NCBI RefSeq assembly: GCF_009827295.1
Contig: NZ_WTYD01000001.1
Location: forward strand, 1,054,001 to 1,118,000
Source: Qipengyuania pelagi
GTDB lineage: Bacteria > Pseudomonadota > Alphaproteobacteria > Sphingomonadales > Sphingomonadaceae
Direction of reading: 5' to 3'
Length of the DNA stretch: 64,000 nt
Positions within the stretch are counted from its first letter, which is position 1, and each line of letters opens with the position of its first letter. Below the pieces are notes generated by a model. It saw only the letters and a list, made by a program, of their open reading frames with translations. It ran no database searches and was not told the DNA's origin. Shown piece by piece: positions 33,164 through 42,207 of this stretch. The position numbers and the translations under genes are program-made.

Positions 33164-34471
33164 ATGTCAGAAATTTTTCTCAGTTGGAAGAACAAGGACC
33201 TAGCGGTTAGAGCGAACGGGGAACAGGAGTACGTTTGGGTTGAGCCGAACGATGGCAAAACGAGTTCAGCCGTTCGGATATCTGAACTCTCTAACAAGCT
33301 TCCAGATCGTAAATCGAACGCCATAATTGTGGGCGACGGGTTTGATGTCGTGGAGGCGCTCGCCGACCAGACAGACTTTTTCGAGAATGGGGTGCGGCTG
33401 GTATATGTCGACCCCCCGTACAATACGAATGCGGACGTTGCCTGCTACAAGGACGACTTGGATCGGTCGATGTGGCTGGGCATGCTCCGCGATCGACTTT
33501 CAGCGCTCAAACCGCATCTAGCTGCGGACGCAAGCATCTGGGTTCATTTGGATGATTGTGAGGTGCATCGTGCACGGCTCGTTTTTGACGAGGTTTTTGG
33601 TGAGGAGGCCTTCGTTTCGTCAGTTATCTGGCAAAAGCGAACGACACGCGAATCGCGAGCGGCATTCTCAAGCAATCACGATACCATTCTAGTTTATGCT
33701 CCTGCCGGAGCGAAGGCTTGGAAGGCCTCTCGGAATCTACTGCCGAAAGATGCATCGGGTCTAACCAATAGAGATGATGACCCCCGGGGCCCATGGGCCG
33801 ACGCGCCATTTACCGCTCCAGGAATCCGCCCGGCTCAACAATACCGTATCAAGACACCATCCGGCAGGGTCCTTACGCCGCCTCGAGGTCGCTCGTGGTA
33901 TGCCACCGAACCAACGTTCAAGAAGCTTCTATTGGAAAACCGTATCTGGTTCCCGAAAGGTGGTGATGGATCACCGCGTCTAAAACTTTTCAATGACCAA
34001 CTCCGTGGCCTCGTGCCATTCACAATTTGGGGGAGTTCAGAGACCGGAACCAACGACGATGCGAAACGCCATCTCCTTTCACTATTTCCGACTTCATCAG
34101 TCTTCGACACGCCGAAGCCTGAGGAATTGATTGAACGGATCGTCCACGTCGCTTCAAACGAGGGCGATCTTGTCGTCGATATTTTCGCTGGGAGTGGAAC
34201 CACAGGGGCTGTCGCGCAGAAGATGGGACGTCGGTGGCTATTGGCAGAAAGAAACCTGCACACTGTTGAGAAATTTACCTTTCCAAGGCTGCAGGCGGTA
34301 ATTGACGGTCATGACACCGGTGGAATCACTAACGCGCTCAATTGGAAGGGTGGTGGCTCGTTCGAAGTTGCGTATGTTCCGCCGAAATTTGGAAGCGGGC
34401 ATTCGACTGAAGATTTGGAGAGCCTAGAGAGGCTTGCACTGCCTCTGTCTGCAAAAAGGAGGGTCGCCTAG
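33164..34471 (+). CDS. DNA methyltransferase, beta-class (type III Mod-like)
   Basis: In this 435-residue protein the catalytic motif VYVDPPYNTN (DPPY at 83-86) precedes the SAM motif DIFAGSGTTG (341-348), the beta-class order seen in type III Mod and many N6/N4 methylases. The insert between them, with WQKRTTRESRAAFSSNHDTILVYA, is typical and should hold the target recognition region. No Res helicase partner is present. It is divergent from the Dam-type gene. Two methylases of different class suggest an asymmetric site or two separate systems. Confidence 0.92.
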   Translation: MSEIFLSWKNKDLAVRANGEQEYVWVEPNDGKTSSAVRISELSNKLPDRKSNAIIVGDGFDVVEALADQTDFFENGVRLVYVDPPYNTNADVACYKDDLDRSMWLGMLRDRLSALKPHLAADASIWVHLDDCEVHRARLVFDEVFGEEAFVSSVIWQKRTTRESRAAFSSNHDTILVYAPAGAKAWKASRNLLPKDASGLTNRDDDPRGPWADAPFTAPGIRPAQQYRIKTPSGRVLTPPRGRSWYATEPTFKKLLLENRIWFPKGGDGSPRLKLFNDQLRGLVPFTIWGSSETGTNDDAKRHLLSLFPTSSVFDTPKPEELIERIVHVASNEGDLVVDIFAGSGTTGAVAQKMGRRWLLAERNLHTVEKFTFPRLQAVIDGHDTGGITNALNWKGGGSFEVAYVPPKFGSGHSTEDLESLERLALPLSAKRRVA

Positions 34472-34474
34472 CTA

Positions 34475-35005
34475 TTGCTAGGTTGCGAGCGACAAGTCAG
34501 CCAGACCAGTGGGATGGCCTCTTGGCTAAATTTGCGCGTCTTCCAAAAGCTGTGCCATCGTCTTGTCGAAAGATTTCGCAATTTTTCTCAGATTGAGGAT
34601 CGTGACATTGCGCTCGCCACGTTCGATACGTCCCATGTGGGAGCGATCAATCTCGGCCAGATCAGCAAGCGCCTCTTGGGGCCAAAGAGTGTGCAGTCCT
34701 TCGTCGAGAAGCATGCGCCTGCAATCGTCGCTTTCGCACTGGATAGGCCTGGCTCTTGGACGGATGAAACTGCCTATCGCTCTTGGAAGAAGAGCGTCTC
34801 CAAAAAGCATGCAGGGCGGTTTGCCGTTTTCACCGACTCCGTTGCCGTGGGGGATTCCCGAGATACGCTCGGAGAGTTGGAGAGCCGCGAGGGGTCTGCA
34901 GTAGTGACGGTCGTCGATTTGCTGAGCCTCGGAAATAGGCTTGCTGATGAGTTGAGGGCTCGTCCCAGCGACGTTTCCGTGATTGGCAAGGCAGAGGATA
35001 AATGA
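34475..35005 (+). CDS. Unrecognised protein translationally linked to the integrase operon
   Basis: The frame opens at TTG 34475, 3 bp after the methylase stop, and ends in an ATGA overlap with the next gene; the downstream gene does the same with the integrase. That pattern supports a real gene. The first half, however, lies antisense to a convincing Xre helix-turn-helix frame, so the true start may be later, for instance GTG near 34688. The C-terminal half (HAGRFAVFTDSVAVGDSRDTLGEL through LLSLGNRLADELRA) looks globular. I assign no function; it may be a truncated remnant. Confidence 0.45.
   Translation: MLGCERQVSQTSGMASWLNLRVFQKLCHRLVERFRNFSQIEDRDIALATFDTSHVGAINLGQISKRLLGPKSVQSFVEKHAPAIVAFALDRPGSWTDETAYRSWKKSVSKKHAGRFAVFTDSVAVGDSRDTLGELESREGSAVVTVVDLLSLGNRLADELRARPSDVSVIGKAEDK
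34526..34810 (-). CDS. Xre-family helix-turn-helix regulator, possibly decayed
   Basis: The segment QEALADLAEIDRSHMGRIERGERNVTILNLRKIAKSF is a textbook Xre/Cro helix-turn-helix. Upstream of it the first helix reads RRMLLDEGLHTLWPQEAL, where family members have a direct join, so about four residues look inserted or scrambled. The remaining N-terminus (34 residues) is unlike the family. Listed start is ATG 34810; ATG 34714 is the other choice, and neither has a good ribosome binding site. It may be a controller of the restriction-modification genes, or a pseudogene. Confidence 0.5.
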   Translation of the reverse strand: MLFGDALLPRAIGSFIRPRARPIQCESDDCRRMLLDEGLHTLWPQEALADLAEIDRSHMGRIERGERNVTILNLRKIAKSFDKTMAQLLEDAQI

Positions 35006-35190
35006 CCGCGCCCTCCGCCTACAAGCAGGCTGACTTGGTCAAAATCCTAAAGGCTACAAACAGCGCAGGTCTGACGCCTCACAGCCTCACGGTACACCCT
35101 CATACCGGCGACATAACCGTCACGTTTGATCCGACCGCCTCCGGCTCCAAGAAAAACACCTTCGATGAGATAATGAGCAAGCTGAAATGA
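35002..35190 (+). CDS. Small protein encoded just before the integrase
   Basis: The 62 residues begin MTAPSAYKQADLVKILKATNSAG and contain a short beta segment HSLTVHPHTGDITVTFD. Small proteins of this kind commonly precede tyrosine integrases in alphaproteobacterial islands and might act as excision or integrase helpers, though that is not shown. Both ends are ATGA overlaps with neighbours, which supports that it is translated. Confidence 0.65.
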   Translation: MTAPSAYKQADLVKILKATNSAGLTPHSLTVHPHTGDITVTFDPTASGSKKNTFDEIMSKLK

Positions 35191-36266
35191 AAAAGCGTTG
35201 GTTGCCCAAGTGGGTTAGCGAATACCGTAGTCGGCACGGCAAGAGCTACTACCGATTCCGCCGCAAGGGCTTTGAGAACTACACTTTCAAAAATGATCCT
35301 GGCTCTGAAGAGTTCAGGGAGGAATATCAGGCCTGTCTTGATGGGGATGACAATCGCCTTGCGCTCCAAGCGCACAAAGTGACACCGGGCAGCGTGGATG
35401 ATCTTCTCGCACGCTACTACCGTTCAGCCGAGTTCGTGGCACTTAGGAGCACAACGCAAGCCGTTTACCGTCGCGAATTTGAAAGGTGGCGGCGGCAGTA
35501 CGGGGGTGCTTCAGTCAGGGACTTGGAATCACACCACGTTGCCGACATGTTGGCTGAACGCCTTCCGCACGTTCATTCGGCGAACACTCTTAGGAAGCGC
35601 TTGTCCTTCCTGATGGATTTCGCAATCCGTCTGGGGTTTGCGGACAAGAACCCTGTGCGCGCAATTCGCTCCTACAAAGCCAAATCAACCGGCTATCATA
35701 CATGGACGGATGAAGAGATTGCGCGTTTCGAGGCATTCCACCCGACTGGCACTATACCGCGCCTTGCCTTCGACCTTCTATTGTGGACTGGTCAGCGTGG
35801 AGGCGACATCCGTGTTCTCGGACCTCAGCATATCCAAGACAAGCGAATCAACATCGTGCAGTCGAAGACTGGTGCGAAGGTCTCGCTACCGATCCTTGCG
35901 CCCTTGGCCCGATCCATCTTGGCAACGCCTACTCGTGGCTTGGTGTTCATTCTGAGCGCGCATAGCAAGCCCTATTCGGCAAAGAGCTTCCCGCAGCGAT
36001 TCAGCAAATGGTGCACGAATGCTGGCCTACCCCATTGCACCGCTCACGGGCTTAGAAAGGCCGCCGCCAGACGGTTGGCCGAGGCTGGCTGCACCAATCA
36101 GCAGATCAAGTCCTGGACCGGACACACGACCGATTCAGAGGTGTCTCGGTACACTGCCGCCGCCGATCAGTTGACGCTTTCCGATGCTGCTGGAGCAATC
36201 CTAATGGCTAACCTCGAAACCAAGTTAGCCAAAGATTCCGACAACCCTTTGGGAAAAGAGGCTTAA
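35187..36266 (+). CDS. Tyrosine recombinase/integrase of the island
   Basis: The 359-residue protein has an N-terminal arm and core-binding region to about 165, then the catalytic domain. The catalytic set is visible: Arg204 in TGQRGGDIR, His287 and Arg290 in HGLRKAA, His313 in WTGHTT and nucleophile Tyr322 in VSRYTAA. Family knowledge says such enzymes recombine at tRNA 3' ends. The gene ends 10 bp from tRNA-Arg and points at it, so that tRNA is its target. Confidence 0.93.
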   Translation: MKKRWLPKWVSEYRSRHGKSYYRFRRKGFENYTFKNDPGSEEFREEYQACLDGDDNRLALQAHKVTPGSVDDLLARYYRSAEFVALRSTTQAVYRREFERWRRQYGGASVRDLESHHVADMLAERLPHVHSANTLRKRLSFLMDFAIRLGFADKNPVRAIRSYKAKSTGYHTWTDEEIARFEAFHPTGTIPRLAFDLLLWTGQRGGDIRVLGPQHIQDKRINIVQSKTGAKVSLPILAPLARSILATPTRGLVFILSAHSKPYSAKSFPQRFSKWCTNAGLPHCTAHGLRKAAARRLAEAGCTNQQIKSWTGHTTDSEVSRYTAAADQLTLSDAAGAILMANLETKLAKDSDNPLGKEA

Positions 36267-36276
36267 ATGGGAAAGC

Positions 36277-36353
36277 TGGCGCACCCGACAGGATTCGAAC
36301 CTGTGGCCCCCAGATTAGGAATCTGGTGCTCTATCCTGCTGAGCTACGGGCGC
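36277..36353 (-). tRNA. tRNA-Arg (anticodon CCT)
   Basis: Read on the minus strand, the acceptor arms GCGCCCG and CGGGTGC, D arm GCTC/GAGC, anticodon stem CCAGA/TCTGG with loop TTCCTAA, and T arm ACAGG-TTCGAAT-CCTGT all pair. Anticodon CCT reads AGG. A CCA end is encoded (36277-36279). The 3' end faces the island, so the gene is intact and serves as its attachment site. Confidence 0.97.
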
Positions 36354-36401
36354 CCGCGCCTCGTTTAGCAGGCTTGACGCCGTGCGCAATCGGAGGCGCG
36401 A

Positions 36402-36896
36402 TCAGTTGAGTTCGTCGGGAGGCGCGATCGGGATGAGCAGCGGTGCCACGGTGACCCCCTCCTCCAGCAGATCACGCGCTTCCTTTGCGCTGGCTCTGCC
36501 GTGGATGGGCTTCTCGTCCTTCTCGCCATAATGCATCGATCGCGCTTCATCGGCGAATTTGTCGCCGACCCACGAACTTGTCTTCAAGGCTTTCGCCTGG
36601 GCCTTCACGATTTTCCTGAAGGCCTCTTTCAGTTCGGCAGGTATCGGCAGGTTCGACACTTCGGGACGAGCAGGCTGGCCGGTAGCTTCCATTTCCCGGC
36701 GATCTTCAGCACCTCGAGAAACCTCATTGCCCTTGACGCCTATTGCCGGAGCCATGGGCGCCTTCGCAATTTCGATGTCATCGCAAGTGGGGCAGGCGAG
36801 CAGGCCGCGCGCCTGCTGATCGGCAAAGTCGGTCGAGGATCCGAACCACCCTTCGAACCGATGGCCGTTCCCGCATTGGAGGTCGAACACGATCAT
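36402..36896 (-). CDS. DUF1178 protein
   Basis: Start at ATG 36896 gives 164 residues beginning MIVFDLQCGNGHRFEGWFGSS, the DUF1178 opening; ATG 36914 would overlap the preceding gene. The early Cys pairs (LQCGNGH and ACPTCDD) suggest a small zinc ribbon. The C-terminal part ends RDLLEEGVTVAPLLIP, also a family hallmark. Function of DUF1178 is unknown. It follows the nitrilase-family gene by 7 bp, a pairing often seen in alphaproteobacteria. Confidence 0.88.
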   Translation of the reverse strand: MIVFDLQCGNGHRFEGWFGSSTDFADQQARGLLACPTCDDIEIAKAPMAPAIGVKGNEVSRGAEDRREMEATGQPARPEVSNLPIPAELKEAFRKIVKAQAKALKTSSWVGDKFADEARSMHYGEKDEKPIHGRASAKEARDLLEEGVTVAPLLIPIAPPDELN

Positions 36897-36903
36897 CCGC
36901 GCG

Positions 36904-37722
36904 CTACTCCACAATCACGCGGCGATTGGCAAGGCTCGGCACCTGGGCTCTGACCTCCTCGATGCGCGCAAGGTCTATATCCGCAAACCCCACCCCCGCG
37001 CTTTCTCCGCCCATATCGAGCAGAACCTCGCCCCAGGGGTCGATCACCAGGCTGTGGCCATAGGTGCGCCGCCCGTCTTCGTGCTGGCCGACCTGGGCCG
37101 CTGCGATGACGAACGCGCTCGCTTCGATGGCCCGCGCGCGCTGAAGGATGTGCCAATGCGCAGTCCCTGTCGGAACGGTGAAGGCGGCCGGAATCGCGAT
37201 CGCATCGCACTTCGCCCTGCCGAGCGCATCGAACAGCGCCGGAAAGCGGATATCGTAGCAGATCGACAGGCCGAGGCGCCCGATCGGCGTATCCTCGACC
37301 AGCCCCAATCTGTCTCCCGCGCGGTAGACATTGGATTCGCGCCAGCTCTCCCCGTCGGCAAGATCAACGTCGAACATGTGGATCTTGTCGTATGAGGTCC
37401 TGATGGCTCCTGCCGGATCGATGACAACCGCCCGATTGGCGCGCGAGCCATCGGCATTGGCGAAGGCGAAAGAACCGAGCGCTATCCAAAGCCCGGTTCT
37501 CGCGGCGGCTTCGCGCATGGCGGCTAGCACCCGATCGTCCCGCTCGCTCGAGAGATTTTGGCCGGCGCGCTCCCGATCCCGATCGAGCAGATTGCTCATC
37601 TCGGGCGTGAAGAGCATCGCCGCCCCGCCCTCGGCCGCTTGGTCGGCAGCTTGAGCGAGTTCTTCGGCGTTTCTACCGGGATCGATCCCGGTATTCTCCT
37701 GGAAAAGCGCGATCCGTACCAA
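36904..37722 (-). CDS. Carbon-nitrogen hydrolase (nitrilase superfamily, Nit1/Nit2-like amidase)
   Basis: The catalytic triad of the superfamily is placed as Glu in FTPEMSN, Lys in YDKIHMFDV and Cys in SICYDIRFP. The 272-residue length and the IHMFDVD block fit the Nit1/Nit2 branch, whose members remove deaminated glutathione or act as omega-amidase. It sits between grxC and the DUF1178 gene, a glutathione-linked neighbourhood that favours the deaminated-glutathione role. No signal peptide is seen. Confidence 0.9.
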   Translation of the reverse strand: MVRIALFQENTGIDPGRNAEELAQAADQAAEGGAAMLFTPEMSNLLDRDRERAGQNLSSERDDRVLAAMREAAARTGLWIALGSFAFANADGSRANRAVVIDPAGAIRTSYDKIHMFDVDLADGESWRESNVYRAGDRLGLVEDTPIGRLGLSICYDIRFPALFDALGRAKCDAIAIPAAFTVPTGTAHWHILQRARAIEASAFVIAAAQVGQHEDGRRTYGHSLVIDPWGEVLLDMGGESAGVGFADIDLARIEEVRAQVPSLANRRVIVE

Positions 37723-37727
37723 GGCGC

Positions 37728-37991
37728 TTACCCGGCGAGCAGCGCGTCCAGCTCGCCCTGCCGTTCCAGGGTCGCCAGATCGTCGGAGCCTCCCACATGC
37801 GTACTCCCGATAAAGATCTGCGGGACCGTCCGTGCGCCAGGCGCCTTTTCCAGCATCTCTTCCCGCTTAGGACCGCCCATGGTGATGTCATGTTCCGTAT
37901 AGTCCACGCCCTTTTCGTCGAGCAGGCGCTTGGCCCGGCTGCAATATCCGCAGCCAAACTTGGTGTAGATGGTGACTTCGGGCGTGCTCAT
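37728..37991 (-). CDS. grxC: Glutaredoxin 3
   Basis: The 87-residue protein has active site CGYC in YTKFGCGYCSRAKRLL, the cis-Pro segment RTVPQIFIG and the glutathione-binding HVGGSDDL. It reduces disulfides using glutathione. The stop lies 5 bp before the start of the nitrilase-family gene, so they are co-transcribed. The start is divergent from hsp20. Confidence 0.96.
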   Translation of the reverse strand: MSTPEVTIYTKFGCGYCSRAKRLLDEKGVDYTEHDITMGGPKREEMLEKAPGARTVPQIFIGSTHVGGSDDLATLERQGELDALLAG

Positions 37992-38038
37992 GCTGGGTGA
38001 TCCTTATGTTGGGGCGAAGCGGCTTCGCATCGGAGGTT

Positions 38039-38067
38039 CTTGAACGCCCCCGGCGCCGCACTTATCT
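38039..38067 (+). promoter_or_regulatory. RpoH (sigma-32) promoter of hsp20
   Basis: CTTG (38039-38042), 18 bp, then CTTATCT (38061-38067) matches the alphaproteobacterial RpoH consensus CTTG-N17/18-CYTATNT. The full CTTGAA hexamer is present. Transcription would start near 38075, leaving a leader of about 100 nt before the hsp20 start. Confidence 0.75.
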
Positions 38068-38074
38068 TGGAACG

Positions 38075-38175
38075 GTCCGAAGCGGCCGCAAGGCGCATCG
38101 GGCACATCGTTCGGGGACAGTGCCGATCTGGGCTGACCCTTACTATGAAAATCGCTCATAAGAGGATTTGTTTCG
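38075..38175 (+). ncRNA. ROSE-like RNA thermometer in the hsp20 leader
   Basis: The last hairpin before the start pairs AUC(G)CU at 38151-38156 with AGGAU at 38163-38167 around a 6-nt loop, leaving one bulged G opposite the ribosome binding site. This is the U(U/C)GCU-AGGA signature of ROSE thermometers, which melt on heating. An upstream stem GGCAC/GTGCC (38101-38105 with 38120-38124) fits the multi-hairpin layout. The leader length and the RpoH promoter agree. Confidence 0.7.
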
Positions 38176-38667
38176 ATGAACCGTACCGATTTTTCCCCCT
38201 ATCGCCGCACCACTGTCGGCTTCGACCGCCTGTTCGACCTGCTCGAAAGCCAGGTGCGCAACAATGCGGGCGACAATTACCCCCCTTTCAATATCGAGCG
38301 GCGCGATGAGGACAGCTACCGCATCACGCTTGCCGTGGCGGGCTTCCGCGAGCGCGATCTCGATATCACCGCGCAGCAGAACCTCCTGACCATTCAGGGC
38401 AAGAAGCGCGACGAGTCGGTGGAGGGCGAAATGCTGCATGTCGGCATCGCCAATCGCGGCTTCGAACGCCGGTTCGAACTCGCGGATTTCGTCCGCGTTG
38501 CGAATGCCGATCTGGCGGACGGCCTGCTGACGATCGAGCTGGTGCGCGAAGTGCCTGACGCGATGAAGCCCAAGAAGGTCATGATCGGCGGCACTCGCAA
38601 GCTCGAAGTGGTCGAAGGCGACAAATCCGACGATGCGCGCGAGACCAGCGACCGCGACGTCGCCTGA
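38176..38667 (+). CDS. Small heat shock protein Hsp20 (IbpA type)
   Basis: The 163 residues contain the alpha-crystallin domain from about 38 to 130: PPFNIERRDEDSYRITLAVAGF at its start and the end strand ANADLADGLLTIELVREVP. N-terminal RRTTVGFDRLFDLLES is the class A motif of rhizobial and alphaproteobacterial Hsp20. These proteins hold unfolding proteins in the cytoplasm during heat shock. The C-terminal IXI motif is weak. Control by RpoH and a ROSE-type element is visible upstream; a terminator follows at 38692. Confidence 0.94.
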   Translation: MNRTDFSPYRRTTVGFDRLFDLLESQVRNNAGDNYPPFNIERRDEDSYRITLAVAGFRERDLDITAQQNLLTIQGKKRDESVEGEMLHVGIANRGFERRFELADFVRVANADLADGLLTIELVREVPDAMKPKKVMIGGTRKLEVVEGDKSDDARETSDRDVA

Positions 38668-38676
38668 TCTTCGATC

Positions 38677-39009
38677 CTATCCAAAATAGCGAAGGGCGGG
38701 GCCGCGCGGCTCCGCCCTTTCTGCTTGGTGCCGATCGATAGGATCAAGACGATAGGGGGCAATGCCCGAAGGCACTGCCCCCGCGACGCGAGGCGCCGCC
38801 AAGCCTCGGAATTCGCCGTCCGGGTCGCAGAAGACGGCAGGTTTCGAGGCAAGCCTATAACCTTGTTGCGCCAATGCGGGCCAAATTGAAAGAAAATCGC
38901 GCCAGCCCCCAGTCGCGAGCACGGTTCTGCCCCAAACTCGTGAATAAATAAAGACTTTCGGGAAAGGTTTCGAATGCGAACCGGCCAATCCGCCGATCCG
39001 ATCCGCCAT
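38677..39009 (-). CDS. Doubtful 110-residue frame in the hsp20-pyrG gap
   Basis: The 390-bp gap between hsp20 and pyrG holds the hsp20 terminator, an AT-rich stretch near 38880-39060 and this one open frame, begun by ATG 39009 with AAAGGG close upstream. It shows no domain and its last codons run through the terminator stem, so I think it is chance or a decayed gene. I see nothing else in the gap. Confidence 0.18.
   Translation of the reverse strand: MADRIGGLAGSHSKPFPKVFIYSRVWGRTVLATGGWRDFLSIWPALAQQGYRLASKPAVFCDPDGEFRGLAAPRVAGAVPSGIAPYRLDPIDRHQAERAEPRGPALRYFG
38692..38720 (+). terminator. Terminator after hsp20
   Basis: AAGGGCGG at 38692-38699 pairs with CCGCCCTTT at 38712-38720, with a further GCCGCGCGGC stem-like loop between. 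A short T run closes it. It lies 25 bp after the hsp20 stop. Confidence 0.8.
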
Positions 39010-39059
39010 CGCCCTTTCGATTCAATCGTTTAGATTATTAACGCGAAAGACGAAAAATT

Positions 39060-40694
<1,635 letters not shown>

Positions 40695-40798
40695 GGGAGC
40701 CGGGCCTTAAGCCCCGGTCGTGATTCGGGGCAAGCGTAAACCGGACGAAGCGAGCGATCAGACGCTCGCCCGTCCACAATTATGTCGAACGAAAGCGT

Positions 40799-41179
40799 TT
40801 ATTGCGCGAGCGGATCGTCATTGGCGGGAGCAGCGGGGGCCGCCGGAGCCGGAGCGGCTTCGCCCGGACCGGTCACCGGCGTTCCGCCCAACGGGTCCTG
40901 CTGTTCGATCGGCGTGACATTGCGATCCAGAGTCGTCTCGAGCGAGGAGCCCTGCGTCGTTTCGACCGCGATCGCTGCCAGAGCAATCGAGAGGACCACG
41001 AAGACGACCGCCAGCCACTTGGTCGAGCGGGTCAGGAAATCCGCCGCGCCGCGCGCGCTCAGCATTCCCGAAGGACTGCCGCCGATACCCAGCCCGCCCC
41101 CTTCGGAACGCTGCATGAGAATGACACCCACGAGGGCGGCGGCGACGATGGCCTGAACGACGGTGAGGAAAAAGAACAT
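40799..41179 (-). CDS. secG: Preprotein translocase subunit SecG
   Basis: SecG assists SecYE during protein export. The 126 residues have two membrane helices (about 3-20 and 52-72) joined by MQRSEGGGLGIGGSPSGMLSARGAADFLTR, the family core. The tail from about 90 is rich in Pro and Ala, a common alphaproteobacterial extension. It lies between tpiA and pyrG. Confidence 0.94.
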   Translation of the reverse strand: MFFFLTVVQAIVAAALVGVILMQRSEGGGLGIGGSPSGMLSARGAADFLTRSTKWLAVVFVVLSIALAAIAVETTQGSSLETTLDRNVTPIEQQDPLGGTPVTGPGEAAPAPAAPAAPANDDPLAQ

Positions 41180-41253
41180 CGGATATCCGTTCTGGATTCA
41201 AGTGACGTGTAACTAGGTCCGGTCGGCGGCGCGCACAAGGGCGCGCCCTTCCC

Positions 41254-42015
41254 TCACCCTTCGTCCGCTTCAGACGCGGCGACGACGATGCCGAGGAAGC
41301 TTTCGGCAGACAGGCTCGCCCCGCCGACCAGCGCACCACCGACATGAGAGAGCGAGAGGATCTCGCGCGCATTGTCGGGCTTGACCGAGCCGCCGTAGAG
41401 AATGCGGACACCCGCAGCCTGCTCCTCGCCATAGGTTTCGACCAACAGGCCGTGAATGGCGTGGTGCATGGCAGCGATATCGGCGGCCTCCGCCGTGCGC
41501 CCGGTTCCGATCGCCCAGATAGGTTCGTAGGCGACGGTGATGCGTTCCGACGCATCCTCCAGCTTCGGCAGGCCCGCGCGCAGCTGGTCGAGGACGAAAT
41601 CTTCGGCCTTGCCAGCATCGCGCGTCGCTTCACTCTCGCCACAGCACAGGATGATCCGCAGCCCCGCTTCGAGCGCGGCGGAAACCTTCGAAGCGATCAG
41701 CGCGTCGCTCTCACCGTGATCGCCGCGGCGTTCGCTATGGCCCAGAACGACGAATTTCGCACCCGAATCGGCGACCATCGTGGCGCTGACATCGCCGGTA
41801 TGCGCGCCGTCCGGCTCCGCATGGCAGTCCTGCGCGCCGACCCCGATCTGCTCGGCTTCGCGATGGACGGCGTGCAGCAGCGTAAAGGGAGGGGCCAGAG
41901 CGACCTCGACCTTCATGTAGCGCTGCGCCGCACGGTCGATGGCGCGCGCTTCCGACAGCATGGCGCGCGTGCCGTTCATCTTCCAGTTTCCAACGATGTA
42001 GGGCCGTTCGGCCAT
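41254..42015 (-). CDS. tpiA: Triosephosphate isomerase
   Basis: The enzyme interconverts dihydroxyacetone phosphate and glyceraldehyde 3-phosphate. Catalytic residues are Lys in GNWKMNG, His in VLGHSERR and Glu in AYEPIWAIGTG; the phosphate-gripping loop GGSVKPDNA is present. The start at ATG 42015 is preferred over ATG 42021 because AGGA lies 7 nt before it, giving 253 residues. It is divergent from ppiD across 192 bp. Confidence 0.97.
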   Translation of the reverse strand: MAERPYIVGNWKMNGTRAMLSEARAIDRAAQRYMKVEVALAPPFTLLHAVHREAEQIGVGAQDCHAEPDGAHTGDVSATMVADSGAKFVVLGHSERRGDHGESDALIASKVSAALEAGLRIILCCGESEATRDAGKAEDFVLDQLRAGLPKLEDASERITVAYEPIWAIGTGRTAEAADIAAMHHAIHGLLVETYGEEQAAGVRILYGGSVKPDNAREILSLSHVGGALVGGASLSAESFLGIVVAASEADEG

Positions 42016-42207
42016 AGTCATTTCCTGCAGATTTCAGATTGTGTCCCGCCATATGGTCATGCCGGGCGAGGTCCGCTAGCCGACCCGAAGGCCTGGGTCA
42101 AAACCTTCGACACCTGTTGCGGCAAGGTCGCAGCCCGGATAAAGCGCGCCGAACCGTTCGGCCCCCGGTGGCCGGCCATCACTTCCGACAGGATGCCGTT
42201 CGCAGCC

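Larger units (their letters stand above)
30000..36276. mobile_element. Integrated genomic island at tRNA-Arg(CCT) with restriction-modification cargo
   Basis: A tyrosine integrase gene ends 10 bp from the 3' end of tRNA-Arg, the classic end of a tRNA-targeted element. Base composition from about 30000 to 36260 is visibly lower in GC than both flanks. Contents are a serine recombinase, an HNH nuclease, two DNA methyltransferases, an Xre-like regulator frame and two small genes. The right limit is precise, because the intact tRNA follows; the left limit is approximate. It is too small for a conjugative element and carries no replication or transfer gene. Confidence 0.75.

Noticed and set aside
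41344..42207. N-terminal extension of ppiD across tpiA
   Set aside because: The extension is antisense to tpiA, while the anchor MLTFFRSFFKSK at 42208 is the expected PpiD start.
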